NCBI GenBank assembly: GCA_002356215.1 | Contig: AP017959.1 | Coordinates: forward strand, 682,001 to 746,000 | Direction of reading: 5' to 3' | From: [Synechococcus] sp. NIES-970 | GTDB lineage: Bacteria; Cyanobacteriota; Cyanobacteriia; Cyanobacteriales; MRBY01 | Length of the DNA stretch: 64,000 nt | Shown here: piece by piece, positions 37,472 through 47,692 of the stretch | How the letters are laid out: every line of letters starts with the position of its first letter | How positions within the stretch are numbered: position 1 is the stretch's first letter | The notes under the pieces: generated by a model | Told to the model about the DNA's origin: nothing | Databases searched by the model: none | What the model saw: only the letters and a program-made list of their open reading frames with translations | Translations under genes and position numbers: made by a program

Positions 37472-38218
37472 TTACTTACGGTAAGGAACCGAAGCCAAGC
37501 TAATGTCTGCGGTGGAAACCCGGACGTTGACGGCGGGAATCCGAGCAGAACGGGCCATGGTGAGGAAGTTGGCCGGATCGCCAGCTTGGGGAACCCGGTC
37601 GGGCGTCCGGAAGCGACGGACAGCGTTTTGCCAAACCACTTGGGGGAAGCCAATCTGAGAGCGGTAGTAAGCATCGTAACGGGGAGACTTGATGTTAAAG
37701 GGAGTCTCGCCTTGGTCACGGCTCGCGAGGCTACGGCGGCGCTGGTAAGGCACAGTGTCATAGCCAAAGTTTTCCATGTACTCATCGGTGTTGAGGAGTT
37801 GGTCAACAAAAGCGGCTAGACCCTTGGTGCAAATAACGATTGACCAGGTGATTTTTTCCCGTTCGTTGTAGGGATCACGGCCAAGTACCCGTTGAATGCA
37901 CTGCTCGACAAAGCGGTAGTTACTGTTTTTGTTATAGAAACTATCAATGAAAGTCGGCGAAAGCAGCAGACCCCGGATAAAGTCACGGACGGTGATTTGA
38001 CCGTTGCGTAACTGGGATTCGAGGAGTGTTTGGCGATCGCGTTTAAAAGCGTGGAAGAAAATTTGACGGTAAGCAGCGTTGATGAGAACGTCAAAATCGG
38101 AATCGCTAATAACGTTATCGGTCGTAAAAACGAAAGGCTGCTCGTCGCCACCGACGGTATACCCTTCTACTCGAACATTTTGGCTCGAGGGGGCGTATTG
38201 TAATAAAGGAATTGTCAA
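37472..38218 (-). CDS. cpcG: Phycobilisome rod-core linker CpcG
   Basis: A 248-residue linker joining phycocyanin rods to the allophycocyanin core on the thylakoid surface. The N-terminal PBS-linker domain (about 15-160) includes [58 protein letters not shown] and [19 protein letters not shown]-type blocks. The tail ends SLASVPYRK and is not hydrophobic, so this is the CpcG1 type and not the membrane-anchored CpcG2/CpcL. It is monocistronic with a 400-base upstream gap, apart from the cpc operon as in other cyanobacteria. Confidence 0.95.
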   Translation of the reverse strand: MTIPLLQYAPSSQNVRVEGYTVGGDEQPFVFTTDNVISDSDFDVLINAAYRQIFFHAFKRDRQTLLESQLRNGQITVRDFIRGLLLSPTFIDSFYNKNSNYRFVEQCIQRVLGRDPYNEREKITWSIVICTKGLAAFVDQLLNTDEYMENFGYDTVPYQRRRSLASRDQGETPFNIKSPRYDAYYRSQIGFPQVVWQNAVRRFRTPDRVPQAGDPANFLTMARSARIPAVNVRVSTADISLASVPYRK

Positions 38219-38621
38219 ACCAGACCTCCGTTATATCAGAAGACTTTAAAAAGTAGGATTTCTTACTGATTAGCATAAGGGAGTCAGGGACTCTCCCTCA
38301 GAAAGATTAAAAAATATTACAGAAGTTAACGTTTATGTTGCTACGCTAGGGCCTAGGGGATTTTATGGTTGTAGGCCAAAGTTCTTGGAATGGGGTTTAC
38401 TCCCGGGCGATCATCTGAGCTGGGCTGACAAAAGAGAAAATTAAATTTAAAGAAAATCTATTTTTCAGAGTTGACGGTGACCTGAAAAAATGCAGTATTT
38501 TAAGGAAAGTTATTGCCCGAAGATTTTAGTTGTTATTTTTGAATGACAGGTAAGAAATTCTGGGGCGATCGCCCCTTTCGGCGGATCTAAGCTTTATATC
38601 TAAGTGTGCAGGAGTTTTCGG
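38219..38621. other. Regulatory gap upstream of cpcG and the SPOR-like gene
   Basis: 403 bases between divergent genes. GAGTC-AGG-GACTC with flanking GGG/CCC forms a small hairpin near 38280-38300. AT-rich blocks near 38310-38325 could supply the cpcG promoter. No small gene or RNA was recognised. Confidence 0.4.
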
Positions 38622-39611
38622 ATGAGCCAAGCCCCCCCTAACCAAGCAAACACCAGGTTACAGGCAGCCCTTGATAGTTTGGATTTAGATTTAGGCGTCG
38701 AATTCCAGCGCTACCAACGCCAGCGGCCAGCTCGATTGGCGCGATTGGCATCGCCACCGAGCTCAGCCCAAGCCCCCTCTTCGCTGGATCATTTAGACGA
38801 TAACTTAGCCGCCCAGTCCCATCAATATCAAACGGAGACGGTTGACGCCCTAGATGACCCTGGAGTTGCGATGTTATCTCCCTGGGAACAGACACCGCCG
38901 CCCCCTGAAGATTACTTAAAATCTTCCGAAGAGCTTCTCAAAAGTTTGGACGAAGAAGGGGAAGTGTTACCGAAAAAGTCTGCTCCCCGTTGGCAGTTGG
39001 TCCTTGGTCTTTTGGGGGCAACTTTACTGGGGGGAGGATTAGTCGCCCTGGCGATCGCCATGCCTGATCTGTTTACGCGAACCACCGCTCCAGCCGTCAG
39101 CAATGAACCGTCTCCTGTGACCACCGCTGCAGATCAAGCAACAACACCAAGTGATATTACTAATGGTTCACCCGCAACGGTAAATCTAGCTTCCCAAGAA
39201 TTCATTGAACTGCGCCTCGAAAACCTAAGCGTTATTGATCCACGCAATGGAGCAGAAACGACGACTGCTACCCCTACCGATGGCAATCCTACTGAAACAA
39301 CCGCTGACAATACAGCGACAACCCCGGAGCTAAATCCCATTGGTCTACCAGGCTTGACCAGTCCCCTCGCAACCCCCGATGGTCTCAAGGTGGGATATTT
39401 TTATATCATTTCTCGTGATACCAGTGCGGCGACCCTAGGGAAGGCGAAACAGGCAGTAGAAGGAGCATTTATCCGTCAATTTCCGGTTGGACCAGGGGTA
39501 CAAATGGCTGAGGTGGATACAGTAGCCAAGGCTCAAACCCTGGTTCGGCAGTTCCAGGGCCAGGGGATCACTGCAGAAATTTACCACCATCAACTTTCGC
39601 CGGCACTGTAA
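38622..39611 (+). CDS. Single-pass membrane protein with SPOR-like C-terminus
   Basis: A 329-residue protein I know only as a cyanobacterial hypothetical. The ATG at 38622 is supported by GGAG eight bases upstream. Residues 1-130 are hydrophilic and cytoplasmic (RYQRQRPARLARLASPP), one helix follows (about 133-158, LVLGLLGATLLGGGLVALAIAM), then a Thr/Pro-rich linker to about 265. The end (VGYFYIISRD.. AKQAVEGAFIRQFPVG..AKAQTLVRQFQGQGITAEIYHH) has the beta-alpha-beta look of SPOR domains, which bind denuded peptidoglycan. The SPOR call is inference. Confidence 0.7.
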   Translation: MSQAPPNQANTRLQAALDSLDLDLGVEFQRYQRQRPARLARLASPPSSAQAPSSLDHLDDNLAAQSHQYQTETVDALDDPGVAMLSPWEQTPPPPEDYLKSSEELLKSLDEEGEVLPKKSAPRWQLVLGLLGATLLGGGLVALAIAMPDLFTRTTAPAVSNEPSPVTTAADQATTPSDITNGSPATVNLASQEFIELRLENLSVIDPRNGAETTTATPTDGNPTETTADNTATTPELNPIGLPGLTSPLATPDGLKVGYFYIISRDTSAATLGKAKQAVEGAFIRQFPVGPGVQMAEVDTVAKAQTLVRQFQGQGITAEIYHHQLSPAL

Positions 39612-39767
39612 AACAAGCCAGCGATCGCCCATTGGAGAATTGCACTTTCGGGTCAAAAAAAGACACTTGAAAATTAGGGCGATCGCCCGGGCGGTATAAA
39701 TTGTAACGAAGGGTAAAACTTATGTTACGCTGACCTGTGGTTTTGTACATGCCCAAAGGAGAATCCT

Positions 39768-40217
39768 GTGGAACGCACATTTGTAATGGTTAAGCCGGAC
39801 GGCGTTCAGCGCGGTTTGGTCGGCGACGTTATCCGTCGTTTTGAAGCAAAAGGCTTTAAGTTAGTGGGCCTGAAGTTGGTCTCTGTTTCCCGTGAATTAG
39901 CAGAGCAGCACTACGGCGTTCACAGAGAAAGACCGTTCTTCGGTGGCCTTGTGGAATTTATTATTTCTGCCCCCGTCGTTGCGATGGTGTGGGAAGGTAA
40001 AGGGGCGATCGCCTCTGCCCGTAAACTCATCGGTGCGACCAATCCCCTCGACGCAGAGCCCGGCACCATTCGCGGTGATTTCGGTGTAGATATCGGTCGT
40101 AACCTGATCCATGGTTCCGATGGCCCCGACACCGCCGCCAGTGAAATCGCCCTCTGGTTTAACGAAGGTGAACTTGCCAGCTGGGAGCCCGCTGCTCAAG
40201 CCTGGCTCTATGAATAA
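39768..40217 (+). CDS. ndk: Nucleoside diphosphate kinase
   Basis: Transfers the gamma phosphate of ATP to nucleoside diphosphates through a phosphohistidine. The GTG start at 39768 follows AAAGGAGA at the right distance; the protein has 149 residues. Conserved blocks are [50 protein letters not shown] and the active-site region [13 protein letters not shown] with the catalytic His. A terminator follows the gene. Confidence 0.97.
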   Translation: MERTFVMVKPDGVQRGLVGDVIRRFEAKGFKLVGLKLVSVSRELAEQHYGVHRERPFFGGLVEFIISAPVVAMVWEGKGAIASARKLIGATNPLDAEPGTIRGDFGVDIGRNLIHGSDGPDTAASEIALWFNEGELASWEPAAQAWLYE

Positions 40218-40259
40218 AAGCCTTAGGACTTACTAAAATAACCTTTTATATAACGAACA

Positions 40260-40289
40260 CCTCGCCAGATTAACAAAGCGGGGTTTTTT
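40260..40289 (+). terminator. Rho-independent terminator of ndk
   Basis: CCTCGC and GCGGGG form a 6-bp stem (one G-U pair) around a 12-base loop, followed by six T. Confidence 0.7.
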
Positions 40290-40315
40290 ATTATCAAAAT
40301 TCAATTCAAAAAATC

Positions 40316-40996
40316 ATGAAAAAAAAAGTCTTAATGTCTTGGAGTAGTGGTAAAGATAGCGCTTGGGCATTGTACACACTACAACAAAACCCGGATTTTG
40401 AAGTAGTTGGACTTTTTTGTACGATCAATAAAGAATTTGACCGCATTTCTATGCATGGTGTCAGAATCGAACTTCTACAAAAACAAGCTGAAAGCCTCGA
40501 TCTTCCTTTAGAGATCATTGAAATCCCTTACCCCTGTCGTAACATTGAATACGAAAAAATCATGGGAGATTTTGTAGAACGAGTCAAAGGCAATGGTGTT
40601 GAATATTTTGCCTTTGGTGATCTATTTCTTGAAGATGTCCGCAACTATCGGGAAGAAAAACTAAAAGGATCTGGAATTCAACCTATTTTTCCGATTTGGG
40701 GGATTCCCACCGAAAAAATCTCCCGAAAAATGGTACGAAACGGTTTAAAAACAATCACTATTTGTGTTGATTCTAAGCGAATTCCCGATAAATTTTTAGG
40801 TAAAATATTCGACGATAATTTCTTGGATTCATTACCTGAAACCATTGACCCCTGCGGTGAAAATGGAGAATTTCATACTTTTGTTTATGATGCGCCTATG
40901 TTCAAAAAGCCCATTGAGATCACCATAGGAGAAAGATTTGCGCGAGAAAATTTTGTCTATGTTGATATTTTATTGGCCACAGCTACCAATGGATAG
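40316..40996 (+). CDS. Dph6-related ATP pyrophosphatase
   Basis: A 226-residue PP-loop protein with the ATP motif SSGKDSAWAL at 10-19. The rest fits the diphthine-ammonia ligase (ATP_bind_4) family: the segment MHGVRIELLQKQAESLDLPL, EYFAFGDLFLEDVRNYREE and the C-terminal DPCGENGEFHTFVYDAPMF. Diphthamide does not exist in bacteria, so the actual substrate differs; amide or thio-group formation on a small molecule is possible. The gene is clearly more AT-rich than its neighbours and contains no HIP1 site, which suggests acquisition by transfer. It is flanked by terminator-like and AT-rich sequence. Confidence 0.88.
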   Translation: MKKKVLMSWSSGKDSAWALYTLQQNPDFEVVGLFCTINKEFDRISMHGVRIELLQKQAESLDLPLEIIEIPYPCRNIEYEKIMGDFVERVKGNGVEYFAFGDLFLEDVRNYREEKLKGSGIQPIFPIWGIPTEKISRKMVRNGLKTITICVDSKRIPDKFLGKIFDDNFLDSLPETIDPCGENGEFHTFVYDAPMFKKPIEITIGERFARENFVYVDILLATATNG

Positions 40997-41090
40997 TCAA
41001 TATATTTTTAAGTGACTTGATTTTTTGAGCGTTTAAAAAAAGAGGGATTTATTTCTTATACAATTGTGAAACAATTTTGATTTTTTGAAA

Positions 41091-41663
41091 TTATTTCTCT
41101 TCCTGCCAAAGTTTTTCCAACTGGTATTGCCAGGCAAGGAGAGCTTGACGCTGTTGCCTGGGTTTTTGGTCTAGGTCGCCCATCATGCCCTCTTCATAGA
41201 AACGGGTGATGGTTTGCATGGTTTGTTCAATCGTTTGTCCTTGGGATTTTGCCGCCCGAATAATTTCTCGCACTTTTTCTTCTGCAAGTTGATTAAAGAA
41301 AGCACTCAGTCCCTGACGATGGAGGGCCAACATCTCTGTTAACACTTGCTGGAAAATACTGGCACTCAGATGCTGGAGGGGGTATTTAAAGACGCCCCAG
41401 AGCAAATTTTGATTCATCGCATAGCGCACCAGTTTATTTTCATTAAAGTTGCCTTCGAGTAGCTGCAAATAGTAGGGAGCCGCCTCTTCCTGGGTGGCAA
41501 TAGGAATAAACACCCGGAGCATTTGCCCATCGCTTGAGAGACTGACTAACACATGCAGGCGGGTTTGAACTTGATGGATTTTCCAGGTCTTGCCATCTGT
41601 GTGGTTAATTTTGGCATCGGGAAAAAATTCAGCGAGGGTGGCGGAAATGGCGTCTGGGGTCAT
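41091..41663 (-). CDS. YbjN-like conserved hypothetical protein
   Basis: A 190-residue protein from the ATG at 41663 (the frame runs 25 codons further upstream, into dacB). The N-terminal 130 residues look like the YbjN/type III secretion chaperone fold: LAEFFPDAKINHTDGKTWKIHQV, LRVFIPIATQEEAAPYYLQLLEGNFNENKLVRYAM and LWGVFKYPLQHLSASIFQQVL. The C-terminus is a charged helical tail. In cyanobacteria such proteins are common and uncharacterised. The gene follows dacB by 23 bases on the same strand and is probably co-transcribed. Confidence 0.65.
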   Translation of the reverse strand: MTPDAISATLAEFFPDAKINHTDGKTWKIHQVQTRLHVLVSLSSDGQMLRVFIPIATQEEAAPYYLQLLEGNFNENKLVRYAMNQNLLWGVFKYPLQHLSASIFQQVLTEMLALHRQGLSAFFNQLAEEKVREIIRAAKSQGQTIEQTMQTITRFYEEGMMGDLDQKPRQQRQALLAWQYQLEKLWQEEK

Positions 41664-41686
41664 GACTCTAGAGGGCGGGTGAAATT

Positions 41687-43174
41687 TTAATTCGGCGCAT
41701 GGGCGTTTGGCGATCGCCCCATGGTACAACGTTGCCAATCATGGACAGCGACGACTATTTCATCCATGGCTTGCCTGGTGATGCTGGCAGGTTGACCCGT
41801 TTGATTAGCCATAATTCCCACAAGCATTGTGTTGTCGTTGGGCAGATCCAGATAACCAGTCAGGGTAGATACATGGGTCATCGTCCCAGTTTTGCCGAAA
41901 AATTGATTGACCACTGGGGTATTTTGAAAGCGATTTTGCAGCGTACCAGTGCGGCCGGCGATCGCCAAGGAATCTCGAAATACAGATCCTTGGGTGTGAT
42001 TATCCATCGCAGCGAGGGCTTGCACTAAGGCTGTCGGTGTCACAAGGTTATGGCGAGACAGCCCCGACCCATCCCGAAGCCGATAGCTACCGGCCTCAAT
42101 ACCTAAGGCAGAGAAAGCAGCGGTTAGATCGAGCTCTTGGGTTTGTAAAGTTTTGAGTAGAGTCTCCGCAAAAAGATTGTTGCTATCTTGGTTGGTGGTT
42201 TTGATGATTTCTGCCAAGGGAGGAGAGGCGATCGCCGTCAGGGGTTCTATCTCATACCGTTGGCTTTCTTCACCTAGAGGATCTGGCAGTAAAGAAGCGA
42301 GATCACCATGAACGACCCGGCCCCCTCCGTAGGTAATCCCCTGCTCTCGGAGAATCAGCTGTACTGTTTCTAGGGCATAACGGCCGGGATCAGGCACCGA
42401 TAAAAACCAGCGCCTCGGCGCGGCATCTGCTGCTAAAGATCCGCGCAGACTGAGGGTATTTGTACCATAGGTTTGGATCGGCTCTGGGGGAATCGCTGGC
42501 CCATCGGTGCTAGTGAACTGTTGGTTATCAAGACGCCACTGACGGCCGGCGATCGCATCGGACCAATTGAGATTGACTGGCGCCCCCACACGGCTTGGGG
42601 TAACAGTCGCTTCGACCGTATTTTCATTGAGGATCAGCCGATTGACTGCCGTTGCATAATACCAAGGCAAATCAGACCATTCCCAAGTTGAATTCAGGGT
42701 TTGGCTGGGGGGGCTGTCGAGAATGATCACTTCTTCCACGGCGGTAATGCCCTGGGTTTGTAGAGTGGCGAGGGCATCCCGGAGTTTTGCGGTCGTTAGG
42801 GTAGGGTCTCCTTTTCCTTCAATAACGAGGTAGCGCACATCTCCGTGGATATGGCGGACGAGGGAAATGGGGGTCTGGAATTGATAATCGGCTCCCAATA
42901 ATTCTAGGGCCGCAGCGGTGGTCAACAGTTTAAGGGCAGAGGCGGGGACAAAAAATTGATCCCCGTTGTGTTCATAGATGGTTTGCTCCGTGTGGGCATC
43001 TTGGATCGCAATTCCCCACTGGCTTTGTCGCTGTTCTGGACGGTCGAGAATCTGGGCGATCGCCCCCGGTAAATCACAGGTATTTTGGGCCAGACTCACA
43101 GAAGTAAAGAGCAAGGGGAGACTGCCCCCCAGAATCAGGATGCTCCCGATTTGCTGCGATCGCCTGGTTCCCAT
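41687..43174 (-). CDS. dacB: D-alanyl-D-alanine carboxypeptidase/endopeptidase (S13, PBP4 type)
   Basis: Periplasmic penicillin-binding protein that trims or cuts peptidoglycan peptides. The 495 residues start with a signal peptide (to about 30, VSLAQ). The active-site triad of motifs is complete: SALK at 79-82, SNN in NQDSNNLFAETLL and KTG in FFGKTGTM. The large insertion between the first two motifs is normal for class C low-mass PBPs. The gene is followed closely by the YbjN-like gene. Confidence 0.93.
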   Translation of the reverse strand: MGTRRSQQIGSILILGGSLPLLFTSVSLAQNTCDLPGAIAQILDRPEQRQSQWGIAIQDAHTEQTIYEHNGDQFFVPASALKLLTTAAALELLGADYQFQTPISLVRHIHGDVRYLVIEGKGDPTLTTAKLRDALATLQTQGITAVEEVIILDSPPSQTLNSTWEWSDLPWYYATAVNRLILNENTVEATVTPSRVGAPVNLNWSDAIAGRQWRLDNQQFTSTDGPAIPPEPIQTYGTNTLSLRGSLAADAAPRRWFLSVPDPGRYALETVQLILREQGITYGGGRVVHGDLASLLPDPLGEESQRYEIEPLTAIASPPLAEIIKTTNQDSNNLFAETLLKTLQTQELDLTAAFSALGIEAGSYRLRDGSGLSRHNLVTPTALVQALAAMDNHTQGSVFRDSLAIAGRTGTLQNRFQNTPVVNQFFGKTGTMTHVSTLTGYLDLPNDNTMLVGIMANQTGQPASITRQAMDEIVVAVHDWQRCTMGRSPNAHAPN

Positions 43175-43286
43175 AATGTCTCCTCGCTGAAATTATCGCT
43201 ATTCGTCCTACTATACTGCCGTTTTTCGGGGATTTCAGTACACTGCGGGAAGAATTGTCTATTTTATTTCAGGGGGCAAAGCTTTC

Positions 43287-43898
43287 ATGGGCGAACAATT
43301 TTTTCAACGCAAGCAGACCTTTTTTGATCGCTGGGCGAAAAATTACGACATTTTATTCACCACGCCTTTTTATCAAGCAGTTCACAAGCGATTACTCACC
43401 CACGCAGATTTCCCCAAGGATGGCTATGTGCTAGATCTCGGCTGTGGTACGGGCAAGCTCTTTAAACGTTTGGGCAAACTTTATCCGGACTTAACCGGGG
43501 TTGGTCTGGATTTGTCCCCAGGAATGCTTGCCCAGGCCCGGACGAAAAATCGCCATGGCGATCGCTTTAGCTTTGTGGAAGGCAATGCGGAGGCGCAACC
43601 TTTCCCGGACAATAGCTTTGACGCAGCCTTTAATACGATTAGTTTTTTGCATTATCTAAACCCTGAAACGGTTTTGGGGGAAGTGCAACGGGTGCTCAAG
43701 CCAGGGGGCAAATTTTATCTCGCGGACTATGGCAAAGGGGAATTGCTCCAAGGGGATAGTTTTCCTTTTTCACCGGGGGGCTTGCGTTTTTATTCTCGCG
43801 CCGAGCGCACCGCCATGGGGGAACGGGTTGGCCTCAAAACGTTGGCGCACCATTATTTGATGTTTGGCGTACTGTTGACGATTTTCGAGAAATCTTGA
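43287..43898 (+). CDS. Class I SAM-dependent methyltransferase
   Basis: A 203-residue Rossmann-fold methyltransferase of the UbiE/Methyltransf_11 group. Motif I is VLDLGCGTGKLFKRLG, motif II region is GVGLDLSPGMLAQA, and later blocks are VEGNAEAQPFPDNSFDAAFNTISFLHY and VLKPGGKFYLADYGKG. The short C-terminal part gives no substrate clue. It could act on a quinone, lipid or other small molecule. It is transcribed towards dxr, with a 95-base gap and no evident terminator. Confidence 0.88.
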   Translation: MGEQFFQRKQTFFDRWAKNYDILFTTPFYQAVHKRLLTHADFPKDGYVLDLGCGTGKLFKRLGKLYPDLTGVGLDLSPGMLAQARTKNRHGDRFSFVEGNAEAQPFPDNSFDAAFNTISFLHYLNPETVLGEVQRVLKPGGKFYLADYGKGELLQGDSFPFSPGGLRFYSRAERTAMGERVGLKTLAHHYLMFGVLLTIFEKS

Positions 43899-43993
43899 GC
43901 ATTCGTCCCAGGCGATCGCCAATTTTCCCCGACCACTGATCCCCGATTATGGGATGATTATTTCCAACAGACGGGTTCACAGAAACAAGCACT

Positions 43994-45172
43994 ATGACTA
44001 ACGCCAAAGCCATCTCTATCCTTGGTTCCACCGGCTCCATCGGGACCCAGACCCTCGACATCGTGCGATCGCACCCCGATAAATTTCGCGTTGTGGGGAT
44101 GGCGGCGGGTCGCAATATTCAACTTTTGGCGGCCCAGGTGCGGGAGTTTCAGCCGGAAATTGTGGCGACCAGTGAAGAAAGTTTGTTACCCGAACTGAAA
44201 GCATTACTCGCTGATTTGCCCTACACCCCCCAACTGATTGCTGGAAAAGAGGCGATCGCCGAAGTCGCCCGCTATGGTGATGCCGAAAGCGTGGTCACAG
44301 GGATTGTCGGTTGCGCCGGACTGTTGCCGACCATTGCGGCGATCGAAGCCGGCAAAGACATTGCCCTCGCCAACAAAGAAACCTTAATTGCCGGTGGCCC
44401 TGTCGTTCTCCCGTTAATCGAAAAACATGGCGTCAAATTGTTGCCCGCCGATTCAGAGCATTCCGCCATCTTCCAATGTTTACAAGGCGTGCCCGCAGGG
44501 GGTTTAAAACGAATTATTTTGACCGCCTCCGGGGGGGCTTTCCGGGATTTGCCCGTCGAAAAACTGGCGACAGTCACCGTTAAAGATGCCCTCAAACATC
44601 CCAACTGGTCCATGGGCCAAAAGATCACCATCGATTCAGCAACCTTGATGAACAAAGGTTTAGAAGTCATCGAGGCCCATTATCTTTTCGGTCAAGGTTA
44701 CGACAATATCGATATTGTGGTGCACCCCCAGAGCATTATTCACTCCCTCATCGAGTTGCAGGACACCTCTGTTTTAGCCCAACTCGGCTGGCCCGATATG
44801 CGCTTGCCCCTGCTCTATGCCCTGTCTTATCCAGAGCGCATTTATACCGATTGGGAGCAGTTTGATTTAGTCAAAGCGGGCGATTTAACGTTCCGAGAAC
44901 CAGACCACGCAAAATATCCCTGCATGAATCTTGCCTATGCGGCGGGCCGGGCTGGGGGCTCGATGCCAGCGGTACTGAATGCCGCCAATGAACAAGCGGT
45001 AGCTCTCTTCCTCGAAGAAAAAATTGAGTTTCTCGATATTCCCCGCCTGATTGAAAAGGTTTGCGATCGCCACCAGAACGACAACAAATCTAATCCCAGC
45101 CTAGAAGATATTCTCGAGGCAGACCAATGGGCAAGGGCACAAGTTCTCAGTCTCCAGCCCCAGCTTGCCTAA
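43994..45172 (+). CDS. dxr: 1-deoxy-D-xylulose 5-phosphate reductoisomerase
   Basis: NADPH-dependent enzyme making methylerythritol 4-phosphate, the committed step of the plastid-type isoprenoid pathway that supplies carotenoids, phytol and quinones. The 392 residues show the nucleotide loop [14 protein letters not shown], the GNKET-like [12 protein letters not shown], the metal site [12 protein letters not shown], and [22 protein letters not shown]. Length is normal. It is convergent with the PIN toxin gene, only seven bases apart. Confidence 0.97.
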   Translation: MTNAKAISILGSTGSIGTQTLDIVRSHPDKFRVVGMAAGRNIQLLAAQVREFQPEIVATSEESLLPELKALLADLPYTPQLIAGKEAIAEVARYGDAESVVTGIVGCAGLLPTIAAIEAGKDIALANKETLIAGGPVVLPLIEKHGVKLLPADSEHSAIFQCLQGVPAGGLKRIILTASGGAFRDLPVEKLATVTVKDALKHPNWSMGQKITIDSATLMNKGLEVIEAHYLFGQGYDNIDIVVHPQSIIHSLIELQDTSVLAQLGWPDMRLPLLYALSYPERIYTDWEQFDLVKAGDLTFREPDHAKYPCMNLAYAAGRAGGSMPAVLNAANEQAVALFLEEKIEFLDIPRLIEKVCDRHQNDNKSNPSLEDILEADQWARAQVLSLQPQLA

Positions 45173-45178
45173 ATTTTA

Positions 45179-45604
45179 TTAAGTTTTGCGATCTTTGACC
45201 CAGGTTAAAAAATCCTGAGCTGTCAAAATTTCAACGTCTTGGAAAGGGTTAAGAATCAGCAGATCTTGATCCCCTGTAACGAGAAAATCAGCATTGCCAT
45301 TGACGGCTAATTCAAGGAATTTATTATCTTTGGGATCGCGGCAGGCAGAAATTTTCTCCATCACAGAGACAATTTCTGATTCAAAGGCCAAGCTGGTTAA
45401 AAAGTCTTCTCGAATCGATTGAGTAAGATAACGGTCAAATTTTTTGCGGCTCAGAACTTGGTTTAGTTCTGTCAGGACAGCAATTGAAGTGAGGATAGTT
45501 CCCTGCTGTTTGGCAAAGGTAACCACTTCCCTACAGTTGGAACTGCCAAATACCAAAGCGCTCACTAAAATGTTGGTATCAAGGGCAATTCGGAGCTTAT
45601 TCAT
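45179..45604 (-). CDS. PIN-domain toxin (putative ribonuclease, COG1569 type)
   Basis: A 141-residue PIN-fold protein from the ATG at 45604. The acidic residues expected for Mg2+ binding are visible: Asp in RIALDTNILVSALVFG, Glu in LTELNQVLSRKKFDRYL, Asp in CRDPKDNKFLELAV and Asp in ADFLVTGDQDLL. It follows the small gene at 45597-45815 with an 8-base overlap, the arrangement of VapBC-like toxin-antitoxin pairs. The toxin activity is inferred from family and context. Confidence 0.85.
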   Translation of the reverse strand: MNKLRIALDTNILVSALVFGSSNCREVVTFAKQQGTILTSIAVLTELNQVLSRKKFDRYLTQSIREDFLTSLAFESEIVSVMEKISACRDPKDNKFLELAVNGNADFLVTGDQDLLILNPFQDVEILTAQDFLTWVKDRKT

Positions 45605-45815
45605 CTGCCAGAATATCGGCAAGGATTTCTGGTGTGATGCCGTTGGCGATCGCCTGTTGACTGGCTGTTTCCATCACCGCTAAAAGGGGCTTGGGGTTGA
45701 TGGTTTTTTCGAGGAAAAGATTGAGTAAAAGCTGGATTTTTTCCTGCTGTTCTGGTTCCGCCTGCTGATAAGCAGCAGCGAGTTGTGGTTCGACAGGGAT
45801 TGTAATACTTGTCAT
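45597..45815 (-). CDS. Antitoxin partner of the PIN toxin
   Basis: A 72-residue protein from the ATG at 45815 (the frame extends 16 codons upstream). It starts MTSITIPVEPQLAAAYQQA, resembling a short beta strand followed by helices, and then has EQQEKIQLLLNLFLEKTI, a pattern I associate with small antitoxin-like proteins of cyanobacteria. It overlaps the toxin start by 8 bases. It is acidic and small, as expected for an antitoxin. Assignment depends on its position. Confidence 0.72.
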   Translation of the reverse strand: MTSITIPVEPQLAAAYQQAEPEQQEKIQLLLNLFLEKTINPKPLLAVMETASQQAIANGITPEILADILADE

Positions 45816-45877
45816 GGCCTTAGCCTCAAGAATGCTTACCTCTAGGGTAAGAGGAACTGTCAAAAAAGAGATGTTAA

Positions 45878-47644
45878 TTAAACCCGTGCTCCCGTTTGCA
45901 CTTGCCAGAGACTGTAATAAAGCCCTTGCCGTTCTACAAGTTCTTCGTGGGTTCCTTGCTCAACGATTTTGCCTTGGTCCATCACATAGATGCAGTCGGA
46001 ATGGCGAATGGTCGAGAGGCGGTGGGCGATCGCAATGGTGGTGCGATGCTGGGTGATTTTTTCGAGGGACTTAGCGATCGCCGCTTCGGTTTCGTTGTCC
46101 ACGGCGGAGGTGGCTTCATCCAGAATGAGAATGGGCGGATCTTTTAAAATGGCCCGGGCGATCGCCAGCCGTTGCCGCTGACCACCGGATAATTTTTGCC
46201 CCCGTTCCCCGACGATGGTGTCGTACTGCTGGGGTAGGGTGTCAATGAAATCGTGGGCCTCGGCTAGTTTTGCCGCCTGGATAATTTCAGTTAACGTCGC
46301 ATCGGGGTTGCCATAGGCGATATTTTCGGCCACGGTGCCGTGGAAAAGAAACACATCCTGACTCACCAGGCCGATCGCCCGCCGCAGATCCTTGAGATAA
46401 ACATCACGAATATCTAGGCCATCGATGGTAATTTGCCCGCCGCTAATCTCGTAAAAGCGCAGGAGCAGTTTCACGATCGTACTTTTGCCAGAACCGGTTG
46501 CCCCCACAATCGCAATGGTTTGGCCAGCGGGAATCTGGAGGGAGAAATTTTCTAAAACGGGCGATCGCTCAAAATAAGCAAAGGAAACATTGTCGAGGTT
46601 GATCTCGCCTTTGACATTGTGGGTAGGGAGGGCCGTATCGCCAGAGCGAATTTGAATTTCCGTATCCAGCAGGTTAAATACCCGGTTACTGGAAGCCATC
46701 GCCCGTTGGTAGAGATCCAAGGTTTGCCCCAAGCGTGTCAGGGGCCAGAGCAGCCGTTGGGTCATAAACACCAAAACGCTGTAGGTGCCCACGGCCAGCA
46801 GACCCTGTTCCACCTGGAGGCCGCCGAAAAAGAGAATCGCCGTAAAACCCGCCAGAATCGCGATCCGAATCAAGGGGATAAAGGCCGCACTCAAGGCGAT
46901 CGCCCGTTCATTACTCCTTAGATAAGCATCACTATCAAACCGGAGCCGTTCTAGCTCATAGTGCTCCGTCGTAAAGCTTTTAATCGTCGTGATGCCACTG
47001 AGGTTGTTCGATAGCCGCGCACTGAGTATTCCCACCTTTTCACGCACATCGGCATAACGGGGCGCTAACTTTTTCTGGAAGGCCACAGAACCCCAAATAA
47101 TAATCGGGATCGGCGCCATCGCCATCCAGGCCGCCGATGGGGTCGCGTAGAAAAAGAGTGCTCCAATCAAAATCACCGTAGTGATTACCTGTAAAATTTC
47201 GTTGGCCCCTACATCCAGAAACCGCTCCAACTGGTTAACATCATCATTGAGGAGGGCCAGTAATTCCCCCGTGCTGCGCTCCTCAAAATAGCCTAGTTCC
47301 AGCTCTTGTAAATGGCTATAACCATCGAGACGGAGGTTATGCTGCATCTTTTGGGCAAGGTTACGCCAGAGCCGCTGGTAAAAATACTCAAAAATCGACT
47401 CGGCTCCCCAGATGATGAAGGAAAGCCCCCCAATCACCAGCAACTGACCAATGATGCTGGTGACCCCAAACTGCGCCACAAAGGATCTATCCCGCTGCAC
47501 TACTGTATCCACGGCCACCCCGATTAATACCGGTGGCGCTAAATCAAAAAGCTTATTCAAAATTGAACAGGCGATCGCCCAATTGATTTGCTTACGGTAG
47601 CGATCGCCGTAACGAAACAGCCGGGTGAGAGGGTGGGACGACAT
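45878..47644 (-). CDS. ABC exporter half-transporter (MDR/lipid A type)
   Basis: A 588-residue fusion of a six-helix membrane domain (about 15-315) and an ATPase domain (about 340-580), working as a homodimer or heterodimer in the inner membrane. The ATPase has Walker [10 protein letters not shown], signature [16 protein letters not shown], Walker [13 protein letters not shown] and the H-loop AIAHRLST. The start ATG at 47644 is chosen over a TTG three codons upstream. The substrate is unknown. No second half-transporter is next to it, so a homodimer is simplest. Confidence 0.92.
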   Translation of the reverse strand: MSSHPLTRLFRYGDRYRKQINWAIACSILNKLFDLAPPVLIGVAVDTVVQRDRSFVAQFGVTSIIGQLLVIGGLSFIIWGAESIFEYFYQRLWRNLAQKMQHNLRLDGYSHLQELELGYFEERSTGELLALLNDDVNQLERFLDVGANEILQVITTVILIGALFFYATPSAAWMAMAPIPIIIWGSVAFQKKLAPRYADVREKVGILSARLSNNLSGITTIKSFTTEHYELERLRFDSDAYLRSNERAIALSAAFIPLIRIAILAGFTAILFFGGLQVEQGLLAVGTYSVLVFMTQRLLWPLTRLGQTLDLYQRAMASSNRVFNLLDTEIQIRSGDTALPTHNVKGEINLDNVSFAYFERSPVLENFSLQIPAGQTIAIVGATGSGKSTIVKLLLRFYEISGGQITIDGLDIRDVYLKDLRRAIGLVSQDVFLFHGTVAENIAYGNPDATLTEIIQAAKLAEAHDFIDTLPQQYDTIVGERGQKLSGGQRQRLAIARAILKDPPILILDEATSAVDNETEAAIAKSLEKITQHRTTIAIAHRLSTIRHSDCIYVMDQGKIVEQGTHEELVERQGLYYSLWQVQTGARV

Positions 47645-47692
47645 ACAGACCAAAAATCAGCGTAGGGGAAAATTGATCATAACCTGTTGTGC

